A program made the position numbers and the translations under genes. The notes beneath the pieces are model-generated. The model made no database searches. It was not told where the DNA came from and worked only from the letters and a program-made list of their open reading frames with translations. DNA of 64,000 nucleotides from the NCBI RefSeq assembly GCF_001536285.1, contig NZ_FAOZ01000018.1:1-64000 (forward strand). Direction: 5' to 3'. Below, one piece after another: positions 8,235-16,139 of the stretch (the first letter of the stretch is position 1; the number at the start of each line of letters is the position of its first letter). This DNA is from Parafrankia irregularis. Lineage in GTDB: Bacteria > Actinomycetota > Actinomycetes > Frankiales > Frankiaceae.

Positions 8235-9407
8235 TCAGAGGGCCTCGATGACCATCGCGGCACCCATGCCACCGCCGGCACACATCGACACCACGCCGAG
8301 CGCGTTCCCCCGGCGGCGAAGCTCGGCGACCATGGTGACCACCATCCGCGCGCCGGTGGCCGCGATCGGGTGGCCCAGGCTCGCGCCGCTGCCGTTGATG
8401 TTCACGATCTCCGGCCGGATCCCGAGCTTGCGGATCGTGGCCACCGGGACCGAGCAGAACGCCTCGTTGACCTCGAAAAGATCGATGTCGGCGAGTGTCA
8501 GACCCGCACGGTCCAGCGCCTTCGGGATCGCGAGGGAGGGGCCGAGGCCGGTCAGCGCCGGGGCCACCCCGACCGAGGCCCACGACCGGATCCGGGCCAG
8601 CGGGCGCAGACCGTGGGCCTCGGCGTACTCGTCACTGGCCACCGTGACGGCGGCCGCCGCGTCGTTGAGACCGGCGGCGTTGCCTGCGGTGACCGTCGGG
8701 TTCGGCAGCTCAGGGTGCAGTAGCCGCAGCTGGGCCAGCCCTTCCACCGTGGTGCCGCGGCGGGGGAACTCGTCGGTGTCGAACAGCCGGGTCGAGCCGT
8801 CCGGCTGGGGCACCGGCACCGGCACGATCTGCTCGGTGAAGTACCCGCCGTCGATCGAGGCGATCGCCTGCGCGTGGCTGTACACGGCCCACTCGTCCAC
8901 GTCGAGACGGGTCAGGCCCAGCTCGCGGGCGGTGTTCTCACCGACCGTGATCGACATGTCGAAAGCCGGGGCCTCCGGGCTCTCCGGGTGCGACGCCGAC
9001 ACCCAGGTCACCGGCTGCCCGTCCGCGCCCTTGCGGGTGGTGGTCATCGCGCTGTTGCTGAGGCTCTCCGTCCCGCCGGCGATGACGACCTTGTCCATGC
9101 CGGCCCGGACGCTGCCCGCGGCGATGGCGACCGCGCTCAGCCCGCCGGCGCAGTGCTGGTTGGTGGCGACCCCGGCGATGTCGTCGAGGCCGAGCCGTAC
9201 CGCGATGTTGCGGGCGATGACCCCGCCACCCTGGTAGGCCTCGGCGAGCACCAGGCTGTCGACGTCCCGGGCCGGCACGCCGCTGCGCTCCAGCACCGCG
9301 GGGACGACGACCTCCGCGAGGTCGAAGGCGTCCAGGCTCACCAGCGATCCCTTGCGGGCTCGTCCGATCGGGGTGCGGGCGGTCGAGATGATGACTGCTT
9401 CGGTCAC
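8235..9407 (-). CDS. Thiolase (acetyl-CoA acyltransferase)
   Basis: A 390-residue thiolase-fold enzyme that cleaves 3-ketoacyl-CoA or condenses acyl-CoAs. The acylated cysteine is in NQHCAGG (~residue 86), the histidine in GHPIAATG (~350) and the second cysteine in MCAGGGMG (~376). The NEAF loop reads NEAFCSV, where NEAFA is usual. GTG 9407 is chosen because GGAGGAG lies seven bases upstream and VTEAVIISTART is the typical beginning. It is transcribed away from the acyl-CoA ligase across a shared 404-bp promoter region, and probably ends the beta-oxidation of acids activated by that ligase. Confidence 0.95.
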   Translation of the reverse strand: MTEAVIISTARTPIGRARKGSLVSLDAFDLAEVVVPAVLERSGVPARDVDSLVLAEAYQGGGVIARNIAVRLGLDDIAGVATNQHCAGGLSAVAIAAGSVRAGMDKVVIAGGTESLSNSAMTTTRKGADGQPVTWVSASHPESPEAPAFDMSITVGENTARELGLTRLDVDEWAVYSHAQAIASIDGGYFTEQIVPVPVPQPDGSTRLFDTDEFPRRGTTVEGLAQLRLLHPELPNPTVTAGNAAGLNDAAAAVTVASDEYAEAHGLRPLARIRSWASVGVAPALTGLGPSLAIPKALDRAGLTLADIDLFEVNEAFCSVPVATIRKLGIRPEIVNINGSGASLGHPIAATGARMVVTMVAELRRRGNALGVVSMCAGGGMGAAMVIEAL

Positions 9408-9593
9408 GGTGGACTCCTCCGGGAGGTTGACTGTGCCCGGGGACGCCGGACACCGACGGCGGATGGTGCGCGAACCGGGCACGGCCGGGCACCAGGCTTC
9501 GGGGGGCCGCCGGGTGCGAACTCATCACTCGCCCGAGCACTCGCCGCACCGCGGGCCGGCGCCCGGTACCCGACCTCACACCACCGAGCCCGT

Positions 9594-9611
9594 GATACAT
9601 CTACATCTAAC
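9594..9611. promoter_or_regulatory. GATACATCT element (site 3)
   Basis: GATACATCTACATCTAAC, in the divergent thiolase/ligase promoter. It shares its first nine bases with site 4, exactly 100 bp further on. Confidence 0.5.
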
Positions 9612-9693
9612 AACGTGTGGCGGGTTCGATGCATCGCGATGCTCCTGCTGCTCCGTTGGTCCACCGCAGGTGCGCGCCCGCGATCCGACCACC

Positions 9694-9711
9694 GATACAT
9701 CTGGATGTTTT
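9694..9711. promoter_or_regulatory. GATACATCT element, palindromic (site 4)
   Basis: GATACATCTGGATGTTTT contains the inverted repeat ACATC-TG-GATGT. It lies about 100 bp upstream of the acyl-CoA ligase start and is the clearest dyad of this sequence family in the divergent region. Confidence 0.55.
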
Positions 9712-9811
9712 GGGGTCAATGAGGTACAACCCATCGTGGGAAGGTCCGTCGACCTGCGGTTCCGCGGCCGGAACGGACAGGGACCCACGCGCGAAGGGCG
9801 GTTCTCCCGCG

Positions 9812-11530
9812 ATGACCCGACATAGCCTGGCCGGCTCCGGCATCGCGCCGGTCTACCGCGACGATCCGCGGCTGGCGCCCCTCGTCGGCCCCGGTGGGCC
9901 GTTCGAGGTCGATGACGTCGAGATCCACGGCGTCCCGTTACGCGACTTCGTCCGCGGACCGCGCACCGTCAACGACATCTTCCTGATGGGCGCCGCCCAC
10001 CAGGCTCTGATCCACACGGTCTACCAGGGTGAGCGGCAGACCTTCGCCCAAACCCGGCTGCAGGCGCGGGCGGTGGCGGCGCAGCTGCGGCTGGTCCACG
10101 GCGTGCGCCCCGGCGACCGGGTCGGCATCGCCATGCGCAACCTGCCGGAGTACGTCACGTCGTTCTGGGGCGCCCTGCTCGTCGGCGCCATCGTCACGCC
10201 GCTGAACGCGTGGTGGACCGCACCGGAACTCGACTACGCGTTACGCGACGCCGCGGTGTCGGTGCTGTTCGCGGACGAAGAGCGCCTGAGGCGGGTGCGC
10301 GCGGCCGGCAGGCCCGACGGCCTCACGCTCGTCGGCGTGCGTTCCGACCTGGGTGACGTCCCGTTCGCCGAGCTCACCGCCGCGGAGCCGATCGACGACG
10401 ACTCCGTCGCCCGGCTGGACCGCGACGACCCGGTGACGCTGCTGTTCACCTCCGGCACCACCGGACGACCCAAGGGCGCTGTCAGCACGAACCGGGCGAT
10501 GACCGCCAACATCTGGAACATGGCCTTCGCGAACCTGCGTGAAGGCGTCGTCGCCGGCCGGGCGCCGCGCGAGAACCGCCAGCCCGCGACGCTCTCGACC
10601 GGGCCGATGTTCCACATCGGCGGTGTCACCACCATCATCTCCAGTCCGCTCGGCGGCGCCAAGATCGTGATGATGCGCCGGTGGGACGTCGAGGAGGCCC
10701 TGCGCCTCGCCGCCGCGGAGCAGGTGACCGCGCTCGGCGGTGTCCCAGCCGTCGCGCGGCAGATACTCGAGCACCCGCGGACCCCCTCGCTCGCCGAGCA
10801 CGTCCGAGGTTTCTCGATCGGCGGTGCCGCCGTTCCCCCCGACCTCGTCGCGCGTGCCGTCGAAGTGCTCGGCCCCGACGTCCAGGTCTTCAACGGCTAC
10901 GGTCTCACCGAGACGACCTCCGCCGTGGTGACCAACGTCGGCGTCGAGTTCCAGGCGCATCCGGACTGCGTCGGCCGGCCGAACCTCACCGCGGACGTGC
11001 GGGTGCTCGGCGCGGACGGCGAGCCGCTCCAGACCGGCGGGACCGGCGAGGTCTGCTTCCGCTCCCCGCAGGTGGCCAGGGGCTACTGGAACGACGAGGC
11101 CGCCACCGCGACGTCGTTCCAGGACGGCTGGTTCCGCTCGGGTGACGTCGGCTTCCTCGACGACGAGGGCTTCCTGCACGTCGTCGACCGGCGCAAGGAC
11201 GTGGTGATCCGGGGCGGCGAGAACGTCTACTGCACCGAGGTCGAGGCGGTCCTGCACGAGCATCCGGGCGTGGCCGAGGTGACCGTCGTCGGGCTGGACG
11301 AGCCGATGTTGGGCGAGCGGGTCTGCGCGGTGGTCGTCCCGCGGCCCGGTGCCACACCCGGCATCGAGGAGCTGCGGGCCTTCGCGGCCGACCGGCTGGC
11401 CGTCTTCAAATGCCCCGAGGCGCTGTACGTCATCGCCGAGCTGCCGAAGACCGCCACCGGCAAGGTGGCCAAGAACGACGTCCGTGCACTGATCACGGAC
11501 GACACCGACAGGATCGTCCGTGCCTGGTGA
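9812..11530 (+). CDS. Acyl-CoA synthetase (AMP-forming, FadD-like)
   Basis: A 572-residue AMP-binding ligase that activates a carboxylic acid to its CoA thioester through an acyl-adenylate. The P-loop-like motif FTSGTTGRPKG lies near residue 214, followed by GYGLTETTS, RSGDVGFLDDEGFLHVVDR and the catalytic lysine in PKTATGKVAKND (~550). ATG 9812 is chosen because MTRHSLAGSG begins the family-like part, with GAAGGGCGG upstream; the frame is open much further upstream but looks non-coding. It is followed 94 bp later by the aldehyde dehydrogenase on the same strand. The substrate is unknown; a dicarboxylic or alicyclic acid fits the context. Confidence 0.94.
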   Translation: MTRHSLAGSGIAPVYRDDPRLAPLVGPGGPFEVDDVEIHGVPLRDFVRGPRTVNDIFLMGAAHQALIHTVYQGERQTFAQTRLQARAVAAQLRLVHGVRPGDRVGIAMRNLPEYVTSFWGALLVGAIVTPLNAWWTAPELDYALRDAAVSVLFADEERLRRVRAAGRPDGLTLVGVRSDLGDVPFAELTAAEPIDDDSVARLDRDDPVTLLFTSGTTGRPKGAVSTNRAMTANIWNMAFANLREGVVAGRAPRENRQPATLSTGPMFHIGGVTTIISSPLGGAKIVMMRRWDVEEALRLAAAEQVTALGGVPAVARQILEHPRTPSLAEHVRGFSIGGAAVPPDLVARAVEVLGPDVQVFNGYGLTETTSAVVTNVGVEFQAHPDCVGRPNLTADVRVLGADGEPLQTGGTGEVCFRSPQVARGYWNDEAATATSFQDGWFRSGDVGFLDDEGFLHVVDRRKDVVIRGGENVYCTEVEAVLHEHPGVAEVTVVGLDEPMLGERVCAVVVPRPGATPGIEELRAFAADRLAVFKCPEALYVIAELPKTATGKVAKNDVRALITDDTDRIVRAW

Positions 11531-11624
11531 CCCGCGCCGAGCGCCGCTGACCACCAGACCAGGCCGGTCCGCATTTCCGCAACCACGTGTGCCGGCGAAG
11601 CCGGCGCCTCCGGAGGGCTGAACC

Positions 11625-13091
11625 GTGTCCGAGCACCGCCTGTTAATTGACGGAAAGCTTGTCGAGGCCGAGGGCGGCCGGGTGTTCGACAACATCAACC
11701 CGGCCACGGAGGAGGTGCTGGGAGTCACCGCGGACGCCTCCCGTGCCGACATGGAACGGGCCGTCGGTGCCGCCCGCGCCGCGTTCGACCAGACCGAGTG
11801 GTCGCGTGACCCCGGGGCCCGCAAGCGGGGCCTGCTGCAGTTGCAGGCCGCGATCGAGGGCGAGGTCGAGGAACTGCGGGCCGAGCTCGTCGCGGAGGTG
11901 GGCTGCCCGGTCATCACCACCTACGGCCCGCAGCTCGACGCACCCCTGCGGGAGGCGCTGCGCTGGCCCGCCGAGCAGATCGAGTCGTTCCCGTGGACGC
12001 GCTCGCTGCCGGACCACGACGCGTTCGGCATGGGCTTCCCCTCCGCCCGCGAGGTCTGGAAGGAGCCCGTCGGCGTCGTCGGGGTGATCGTGCCCTGGAA
12101 CTTCCCCCTCGAGATCGCGCTGAACAAGCTCGGCCCCATCCTCGCGATGGGTAACACCTGCGTGCTCAAGCCCGCCCCGGACACACCCTGGAACACGACC
12201 CGGCTGGGCCGCCTGATCGCTGAGAAGACCGACATCCCGCCGGGCGTCGTGAACATCGTCGCCTCCTCCGACCACCTGGTCGGCGAGGTGCTCTCGACCT
12301 CGCCGGACGTCGACATGGTCGCCTTCACCGGCTCGACGGCAACCGGGCGACGGGTCATGCAGGCCGCGGCCGCCACGGTGAAGCCGACGTTCCTCGAGCT
12401 CGGCGGCAAGTCGGTGAACCTCGTCCTGGAGGACGCCGACTTCACGAAGGCGATCCCCACCGCCGCCATGGTCTGCATGCACGCCGGGCAGGGATGCGCC
12501 ATGCCGACCCGGCTGCTCGTCCCGAACTCCCGCTACGACGAGGCGATCGAGCTCGCCAAGGTCGCGTTCGAGGGCGTGAAGTACGGCGACCCGACCGACC
12601 CGTCGGTGCTCCAGGGCCCGCAGGTCTCACGCCGCCAGCAGGAGCGGGTCCTCGGCTACCTCGACTCCGGCCGCCAGCAGGGCGCCCGCGTTGTTCTGGG
12701 CGGCGGGGTACCGAAGGACCTCGACCGCGGCTACTTCGTCGAACCGACCCTGTTCGCCGACGTCACACCCGACATGACCATCGCCCAGGAGGAGATCTTC
12801 GGCCCGGTCCTCGTCGTCATCGGCTTCGACGACGATGACGACGCCGTCCGCATCGCCAACAACTCCGTCTACGGCCTGTCCGGAATGATCACCTCCGGCG
12901 ACCTGGACCGGGCCAAGGCCGTCGCCCGGCGGATCCGCACCGGAACCCTCGGCATCAACGGCGGCATGTGGTACGGCGCGGACGCCCCCTTCGGCGGTTA
13001 CAAGCAGTCCGGGATCGGCCGCCAGTGCGGCCTCGAGGGCCTGGAGATCTTCACCGAGACCAAGACCGTGGGGTGGCCGGCAGGCAGGTGA
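11625..13091 (+). CDS. Aldehyde dehydrogenase (NAD-dependent)
   Basis: A 488-residue aldehyde dehydrogenase that oxidises an aldehyde to an acid. It has the cofactor motif VIVPWNFPLEIALN, the general-base glutamate in LELGGKS (~residue 259) and the nucleophile in GQGCAMP (~290). The C-terminal PFGGYKQSGIGRQ motif is also typical. The GTG start at 11625 is preceded by GGAGGG. It lies downstream of the acyl-CoA ligase, so the acid it makes could be activated next. With the alcohol dehydrogenase and monooxygenase at 4.5-8 kb it supplies the oxidation steps of a cyclic-ketone-type pathway. The substrate is inferred only. Confidence 0.95.
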   Translation: MSEHRLLIDGKLVEAEGGRVFDNINPATEEVLGVTADASRADMERAVGAARAAFDQTEWSRDPGARKRGLLQLQAAIEGEVEELRAELVAEVGCPVITTYGPQLDAPLREALRWPAEQIESFPWTRSLPDHDAFGMGFPSAREVWKEPVGVVGVIVPWNFPLEIALNKLGPILAMGNTCVLKPAPDTPWNTTRLGRLIAEKTDIPPGVVNIVASSDHLVGEVLSTSPDVDMVAFTGSTATGRRVMQAAAATVKPTFLELGGKSVNLVLEDADFTKAIPTAAMVCMHAGQGCAMPTRLLVPNSRYDEAIELAKVAFEGVKYGDPTDPSVLQGPQVSRRQQERVLGYLDSGRQQGARVVLGGGVPKDLDRGYFVEPTLFADVTPDMTIAQEEIFGPVLVVIGFDDDDDAVRIANNSVYGLSGMITSGDLDRAKAVARRIRTGTLGINGGMWYGADAPFGGYKQSGIGRQCGLEGLEIFTETKTVGWPAGR

Positions 13092-13131
13092 CCGGCACCG
13101 CGCACCGCACCTGGGCGGTGACGGCGCGGTG

Positions 13132-13170
13132 GCCCGGGTGGTGACGACGGATGGCCGTCACCACCCGGGC
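13132..13170. terminator. Hairpin between convergent aldehyde dehydrogenase and GntR genes
   Basis: Perfect 15-bp inverted repeat (GCCCGGGTGGTGACG at 13132-13146, complement at 13156-13170) with a 9-base loop. It is placed between two converging genes, so it probably works in both directions. Confidence 0.8.
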
Positions 13171-13247
13171 GACGGTCAGGCACGGCAGAGCCCGTCCGCC
13201 GTCGCGGATCCGCCCGTCCCCCCGCCCTCCCACGGCCGGGCGCCGGG

Positions 13248-13994
13248 TCAGTAGTCGTCGATCAGGTCGACGACGGCCTCCGCCCGAGCACTGGGCGCCA
13301 GTTTGCCGAGGGCGACCATGTGCGATCGCCAGTGTTCCTGAGCGCCCGGACCGTCGCAGGCCACGATGAGCTCGACCAGGCGGCGCTGGGACCGGACACT
13401 GCGTCTCCGGTTGGCGAGCGAACCGGCGACGCCCCGGTCCTGCGCCGCGGCGACCGAGCGCGCGACGATGTCCGTCAGCATCTCGGCCACGATGGCGAGA
13501 GTCTGGTTCCCGGCAAGGGCGAGCAGCCGCTGGTGGAACTCCGCGTTCACACGCGCGAACGCCCCCGCGTCGCCCATCACCGCCTCCTGCTCGGCGATCA
13601 GCGCCTCGAGCTCGGCGACGGCGGCGAGCCTGGTGTCCAGGTCGGCGACCCGACGCGCCGCCAACGGCTCGAGATGGCTGCGCGCGACGAAGACATCCGC
13701 CAGCGAAACGTTACGGGCGAGGAGCATCAGCGCCGCGGTGCGCGCGGTCGCCTGCTCGTCCGGATGACGCACGAAGATCCCGCCGAGGACACCGCGCTGT
13801 ACCGAGATCAGCCCCTGGGCCTCCAGGATGCGCAGCGCCTCACGCAGCGAGGGCCGGGAGACACCGAACCGCGCCACCAGGTCGGATTCACGGCCAAGCA
13901 GGTCGCCGTCCGTCAGCTCCCCGCTGACGATGAGGCGGCGGAGCTCGTCGGCGATCTGCTGGGGCTTCTCCCGGGGCGAGCCTTTCGATGCCAT
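13248..13994 (-). CDS. GntR-family transcriptional regulator, FadR/FCD type
   Basis: A 248-residue regulator. Residues ~10-75 form the winged helix (RFGVSRPSLREALRILEAQG), and residues ~95-225 the all-helical FCD effector domain, with histidines in SHLEPLAARR and AEFHQRLLALAGN that may bind metal or a carboxylate. ATG 13994 has GGGGAGGG upstream. It converges on the aldehyde dehydrogenase and is a clear paralogue of the regulator at 42671-43447, with near-identical recognition helices. It is a good candidate repressor of the surrounding genes, with an acyl-CoA or organic acid as effector, but no site can be assigned to it from sequence alone. Confidence 0.92.
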   Translation of the reverse strand: MASKGSPREKPQQIADELRRLIVSGELTDGDLLGRESDLVARFGVSRPSLREALRILEAQGLISVQRGVLGGIFVRHPDEQATARTAALMLLARNVSLADVFVARSHLEPLAARRVADLDTRLAAVAELEALIAEQEAVMGDAGAFARVNAEFHQRLLALAGNQTLAIVAEMLTDIVARSVAAAQDRGVAGSLANRRRSVRSQRRLVELIVACDGPGAQEHWRSHMVALGKLAPSARAEAVVDLIDDY

Positions 13995-14271
13995 GGGCCC
14001 TCCCCGTCTGCAGTTCGCGGTCACGGTATCGCTGATGATGACCGAGCCCTGATGGTTTGACATCCTCCCCGGCCTGAAGGCCGCCCTCGAAGGCGGGGCT
14101 CGGGCCAGGCTCCACCCCGACATGGTGGCCGGGGTGGAGCAGCTACTCGCCCAGCGGAACCCCACCACTGGCTGACTGCACCGCACGGAGACGGAAGGGC
14201 CTGGCCACCTTGTCAAAGCAGCCACGCCGTTCCCGTCGGGCCCCGCCCGCCTTCCGTCACGTGGGCGCCGG
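13995..14271. other. Intergenic, possible IS200/IS605-type end relic
   Basis: These 277 bases lie upstream of the GntR gene and downstream of the next ligase gene. They include TTTGACATCCTCCCCGGCCT at 14056-14075, which resembles the ends of IS200/IS605-type elements, followed by small G+C-rich hairpins. No transposase fragment is seen, so the relic call is tentative. Confidence 0.4.
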
Positions 14272-15789
14272 TCACCGTGTTGCCTCCGGGGGCAGCAGTC
14301 GCCGGGCGACCTTCCCGGTCAGCAGGCGCGGCAGCTCGGCCAGGAACACCACCGAACGCGGCGCCTTGTAACGGGCGATGCGATCCCGAACGAACTCGAT
14401 GAGCTCCACCTCGAGCGCCGCGGAATCCGCCGGCGGTGCCACCGGCTGGACGACAGCGCGCACGGACTCCCCCATCTCCGCGTCCGGCACGCCGATCACC
14501 ACGACGTCCGCGACCGCCGGATGCAGGATCAGCGCGTCCTCGATCTCACGCGGATAGATGTTCACCCCGCCCGAGATAATCATGTTCGACGCACGGTCGG
14601 TGAGATAGAGATACCCCTCCTCGTCGACCCAGCCGATCTCCCCGAAGGTGCCCCAGCCCTTCTCGTTGAACGCACTGGCCGTCTTCTCCGGATCTCCGTG
14701 ATAGGTGAAACCGTTCGGTGACTCGAAGTACACCCTGCCCTCTGTGCGCGGCGGCAGCTCGCCGCCGTCCTCCCCGACGATGTGCACCGGCCCCAGCATG
14801 GATTTCCCGACCGATCCCGGATGGGCAAGCCATTCCTCCGGTCCGATCACGCAGAACCCGATGCCCTCACTGCCGGAGTAGTACTCGTGGACCACCGGCC
14901 CGAGCCAGTCCAGAACGGCCCTCTTCACCTCCGGCGGACACGGCGCCGCCGCGTGCACGAGAGTCCGAAGGCTCGACAGGTCGAACCGGGCCCGGTCCAC
15001 CTCGGGCAGCTTCAACAACCGCACCAGATGCGTCGGCACCACCTGAGCCAACGTCACCCGATGGCGTTCGATCAGCCCAAGGAACTCACCCGCGTCGAAC
15101 CGTTCGACCGCCACAACCGTGCCGCCGATTCGATGGATAGCCGTCGCCCACCCCAGCGGAGCGGCGTGGTAGAAAGGCGCCGGACTCAGATAGACGGTGG
15201 ACTCGTCGCCGCCGAAAAGGAACCGAACCATCGCGGTGAAGCCGGTGGGTTCACCGAGGGGGCGACCGACCATCGCCGGGGTGATCCCCTTGGGCCGGCC
15301 CGTGGTACCCGACGAGTAGAACATCCAGTTGCCCTCGCATTCGTCGCCGATCGGCGACGTGGGATGGGCTGCGAGAGTCTCCTCGTAGGAGACGAACCCG
15401 TCGATGGGCCCGCCCACGGCGAGTCTCACCTTCAGTGCCGGCGCGTTGATGCCGGCCGCGATTTCCGCCCGCGGTGCCGACGCGACCAACGCCGTCGCAC
15501 CACAGTCCACCACGATGTACTCGGCCTCGGCGGCGGACAGATGCCAGTTGATCGGTGTGACGAGCAGCCCGGAGCGCAGCCCCGCCCACACGACCTCGAA
15601 ATACTCCGACCGGTTCTCCATCAGCACGGCCAGATGACTGCCCGTCTCGAGCCCGAGCGACCTCAGCGCGTGTGCCAGCTGGTTGGAACGTGCCTCGAGC
15701 TCGGCGTACGAAACAGTCCGGTCCCCGATGACCACCGCCGGACGGTCAGGCGCCGTCTCCGCGAACCGTTTCGGATGCTCCATGTCCAC
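14272..15789 (-). CDS. Acyl-CoA synthetase (AMP-forming)
   Basis: A 505-residue AMP-binding ligase with YSSGTTGRPKG near residue 160, EYYSGSEGIG, FGEIGWVDEEGYLYLTDR and the catalytic lysine in LTGKVARRL close to the C-terminus. It is only distantly like the ligase at 9.8 kb, so the two probably use different acids. GTG 15789 is chosen because GGAG lies five bases upstream; ATG 15783 is a close alternative. It is a single gene with its own promoter region, in which the palindrome TTGATATA-GATA-TATATCAA lies ~46 bp upstream. The substrate is not predictable. Confidence 0.92.
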   Translation of the reverse strand: MDMEHPKRFAETAPDRPAVVIGDRTVSYAELEARSNQLAHALRSLGLETGSHLAVLMENRSEYFEVVWAGLRSGLLVTPINWHLSAAEAEYIVVDCGATALVASAPRAEIAAGINAPALKVRLAVGGPIDGFVSYEETLAAHPTSPIGDECEGNWMFYSSGTTGRPKGITPAMVGRPLGEPTGFTAMVRFLFGGDESTVYLSPAPFYHAAPLGWATAIHRIGGTVVAVERFDAGEFLGLIERHRVTLAQVVPTHLVRLLKLPEVDRARFDLSSLRTLVHAAAPCPPEVKRAVLDWLGPVVHEYYSGSEGIGFCVIGPEEWLAHPGSVGKSMLGPVHIVGEDGGELPPRTEGRVYFESPNGFTYHGDPEKTASAFNEKGWGTFGEIGWVDEEGYLYLTDRASNMIISGGVNIYPREIEDALILHPAVADVVVIGVPDAEMGESVRAVVQPVAPPADSAALEVELIEFVRDRIARYKAPRSVVFLAELPRLLTGKVARRLLPPEATR

Positions 15790-15834
15790 GTGGACTCCCT
15801 CACCGGCCTGTGACGCCCACAAAACTCCAGGCAA

Positions 15835-15854
15835 TTGATATAGATATATATCAA
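15835..15854. promoter_or_regulatory. Palindrome upstream of acyl-CoA ligase (site 5)
   Basis: TTGATATAGATATATATCAA has 8-bp perfect arms around GATA. It lies 46 bp upstream of the ligase start, where a bound repressor would block the promoter. Confidence 0.6.
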
Positions 15855-15960
15855 CGCCTCTCGTCGCGCACCTGTCCACAGCCGGCGCCAGGCAGCCCGG
15901 CAGCCAGCGTCGCGCTGGTCGCGGACCACACCGCGTGGCAGCCGCATCGCGAACCCCAAG

Positions 15961-15995
15961 GCGATGGCGGACCCGTCACACGGGCCCGCCATCGC
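15961..15995. terminator. Strong hairpin, second downstream of lipocalin gene
   Basis: GCGATGGCGG (15961-15970) pairs with 15986-15995, and inside it CCCGT pairs with ACGGG, giving about 15 bp with one mismatch. The GATGGCGG stem resembles that of the hairpin at 38821-38863. Confidence 0.7.
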
Positions 15996-16064
15996 TTTGA
16001 GCTCTCCTCTGTGCCGAGGTGCCGGGGCTCCTTCACGGAGTCTGACGGCGCACTCCCCGGGCGA

Positions 16065-16100
16065 CCGGGTGGCGGGTCCGCGATAGATCCCGCCACCCGG
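16065..16100. terminator. Hairpin just after the lipocalin-like gene
   Basis: Perfect 12-bp inverted repeat (CCGGGTGGCGGG at 16065-16076, complement at 16089-16100) with a 12-base loop. It lies 40 bp downstream of the minus-strand stop codon at 16140. Confidence 0.75.
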
Positions 16101-16139
16101 GTCAGAGAATTTTCCCGAGAAGGGGTTGCCGACGACCGG

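Larger units (their letters stand above)
9408..9811. other. Divergent promoter region, thiolase / acyl-CoA ligase
   Basis: These 404 bases separate two divergently transcribed genes and hold no convincing coding frame. They carry two copies of the GATACATCT element about 100 bp apart, listed separately. Two copies suggest a regulator that acts on both directions. Confidence 0.7.
15790..16139. other. Intergenic, ligase promoter and lipocalin terminators
   Basis: These 350 bases hold the ligase promoter palindrome (15835-15854) and two strong hairpins downstream of the lipocalin gene (15961-15995 and 16065-16100). No gene is seen. Confidence 0.7.

Noticed and set aside
10241-11920. 559-residue minus-strand frame opposite the acyl-CoA ligase
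   Set aside because: It is antisense to an intact ligase with all motifs, and its composition is Arg/Gly-rich without any family feature.
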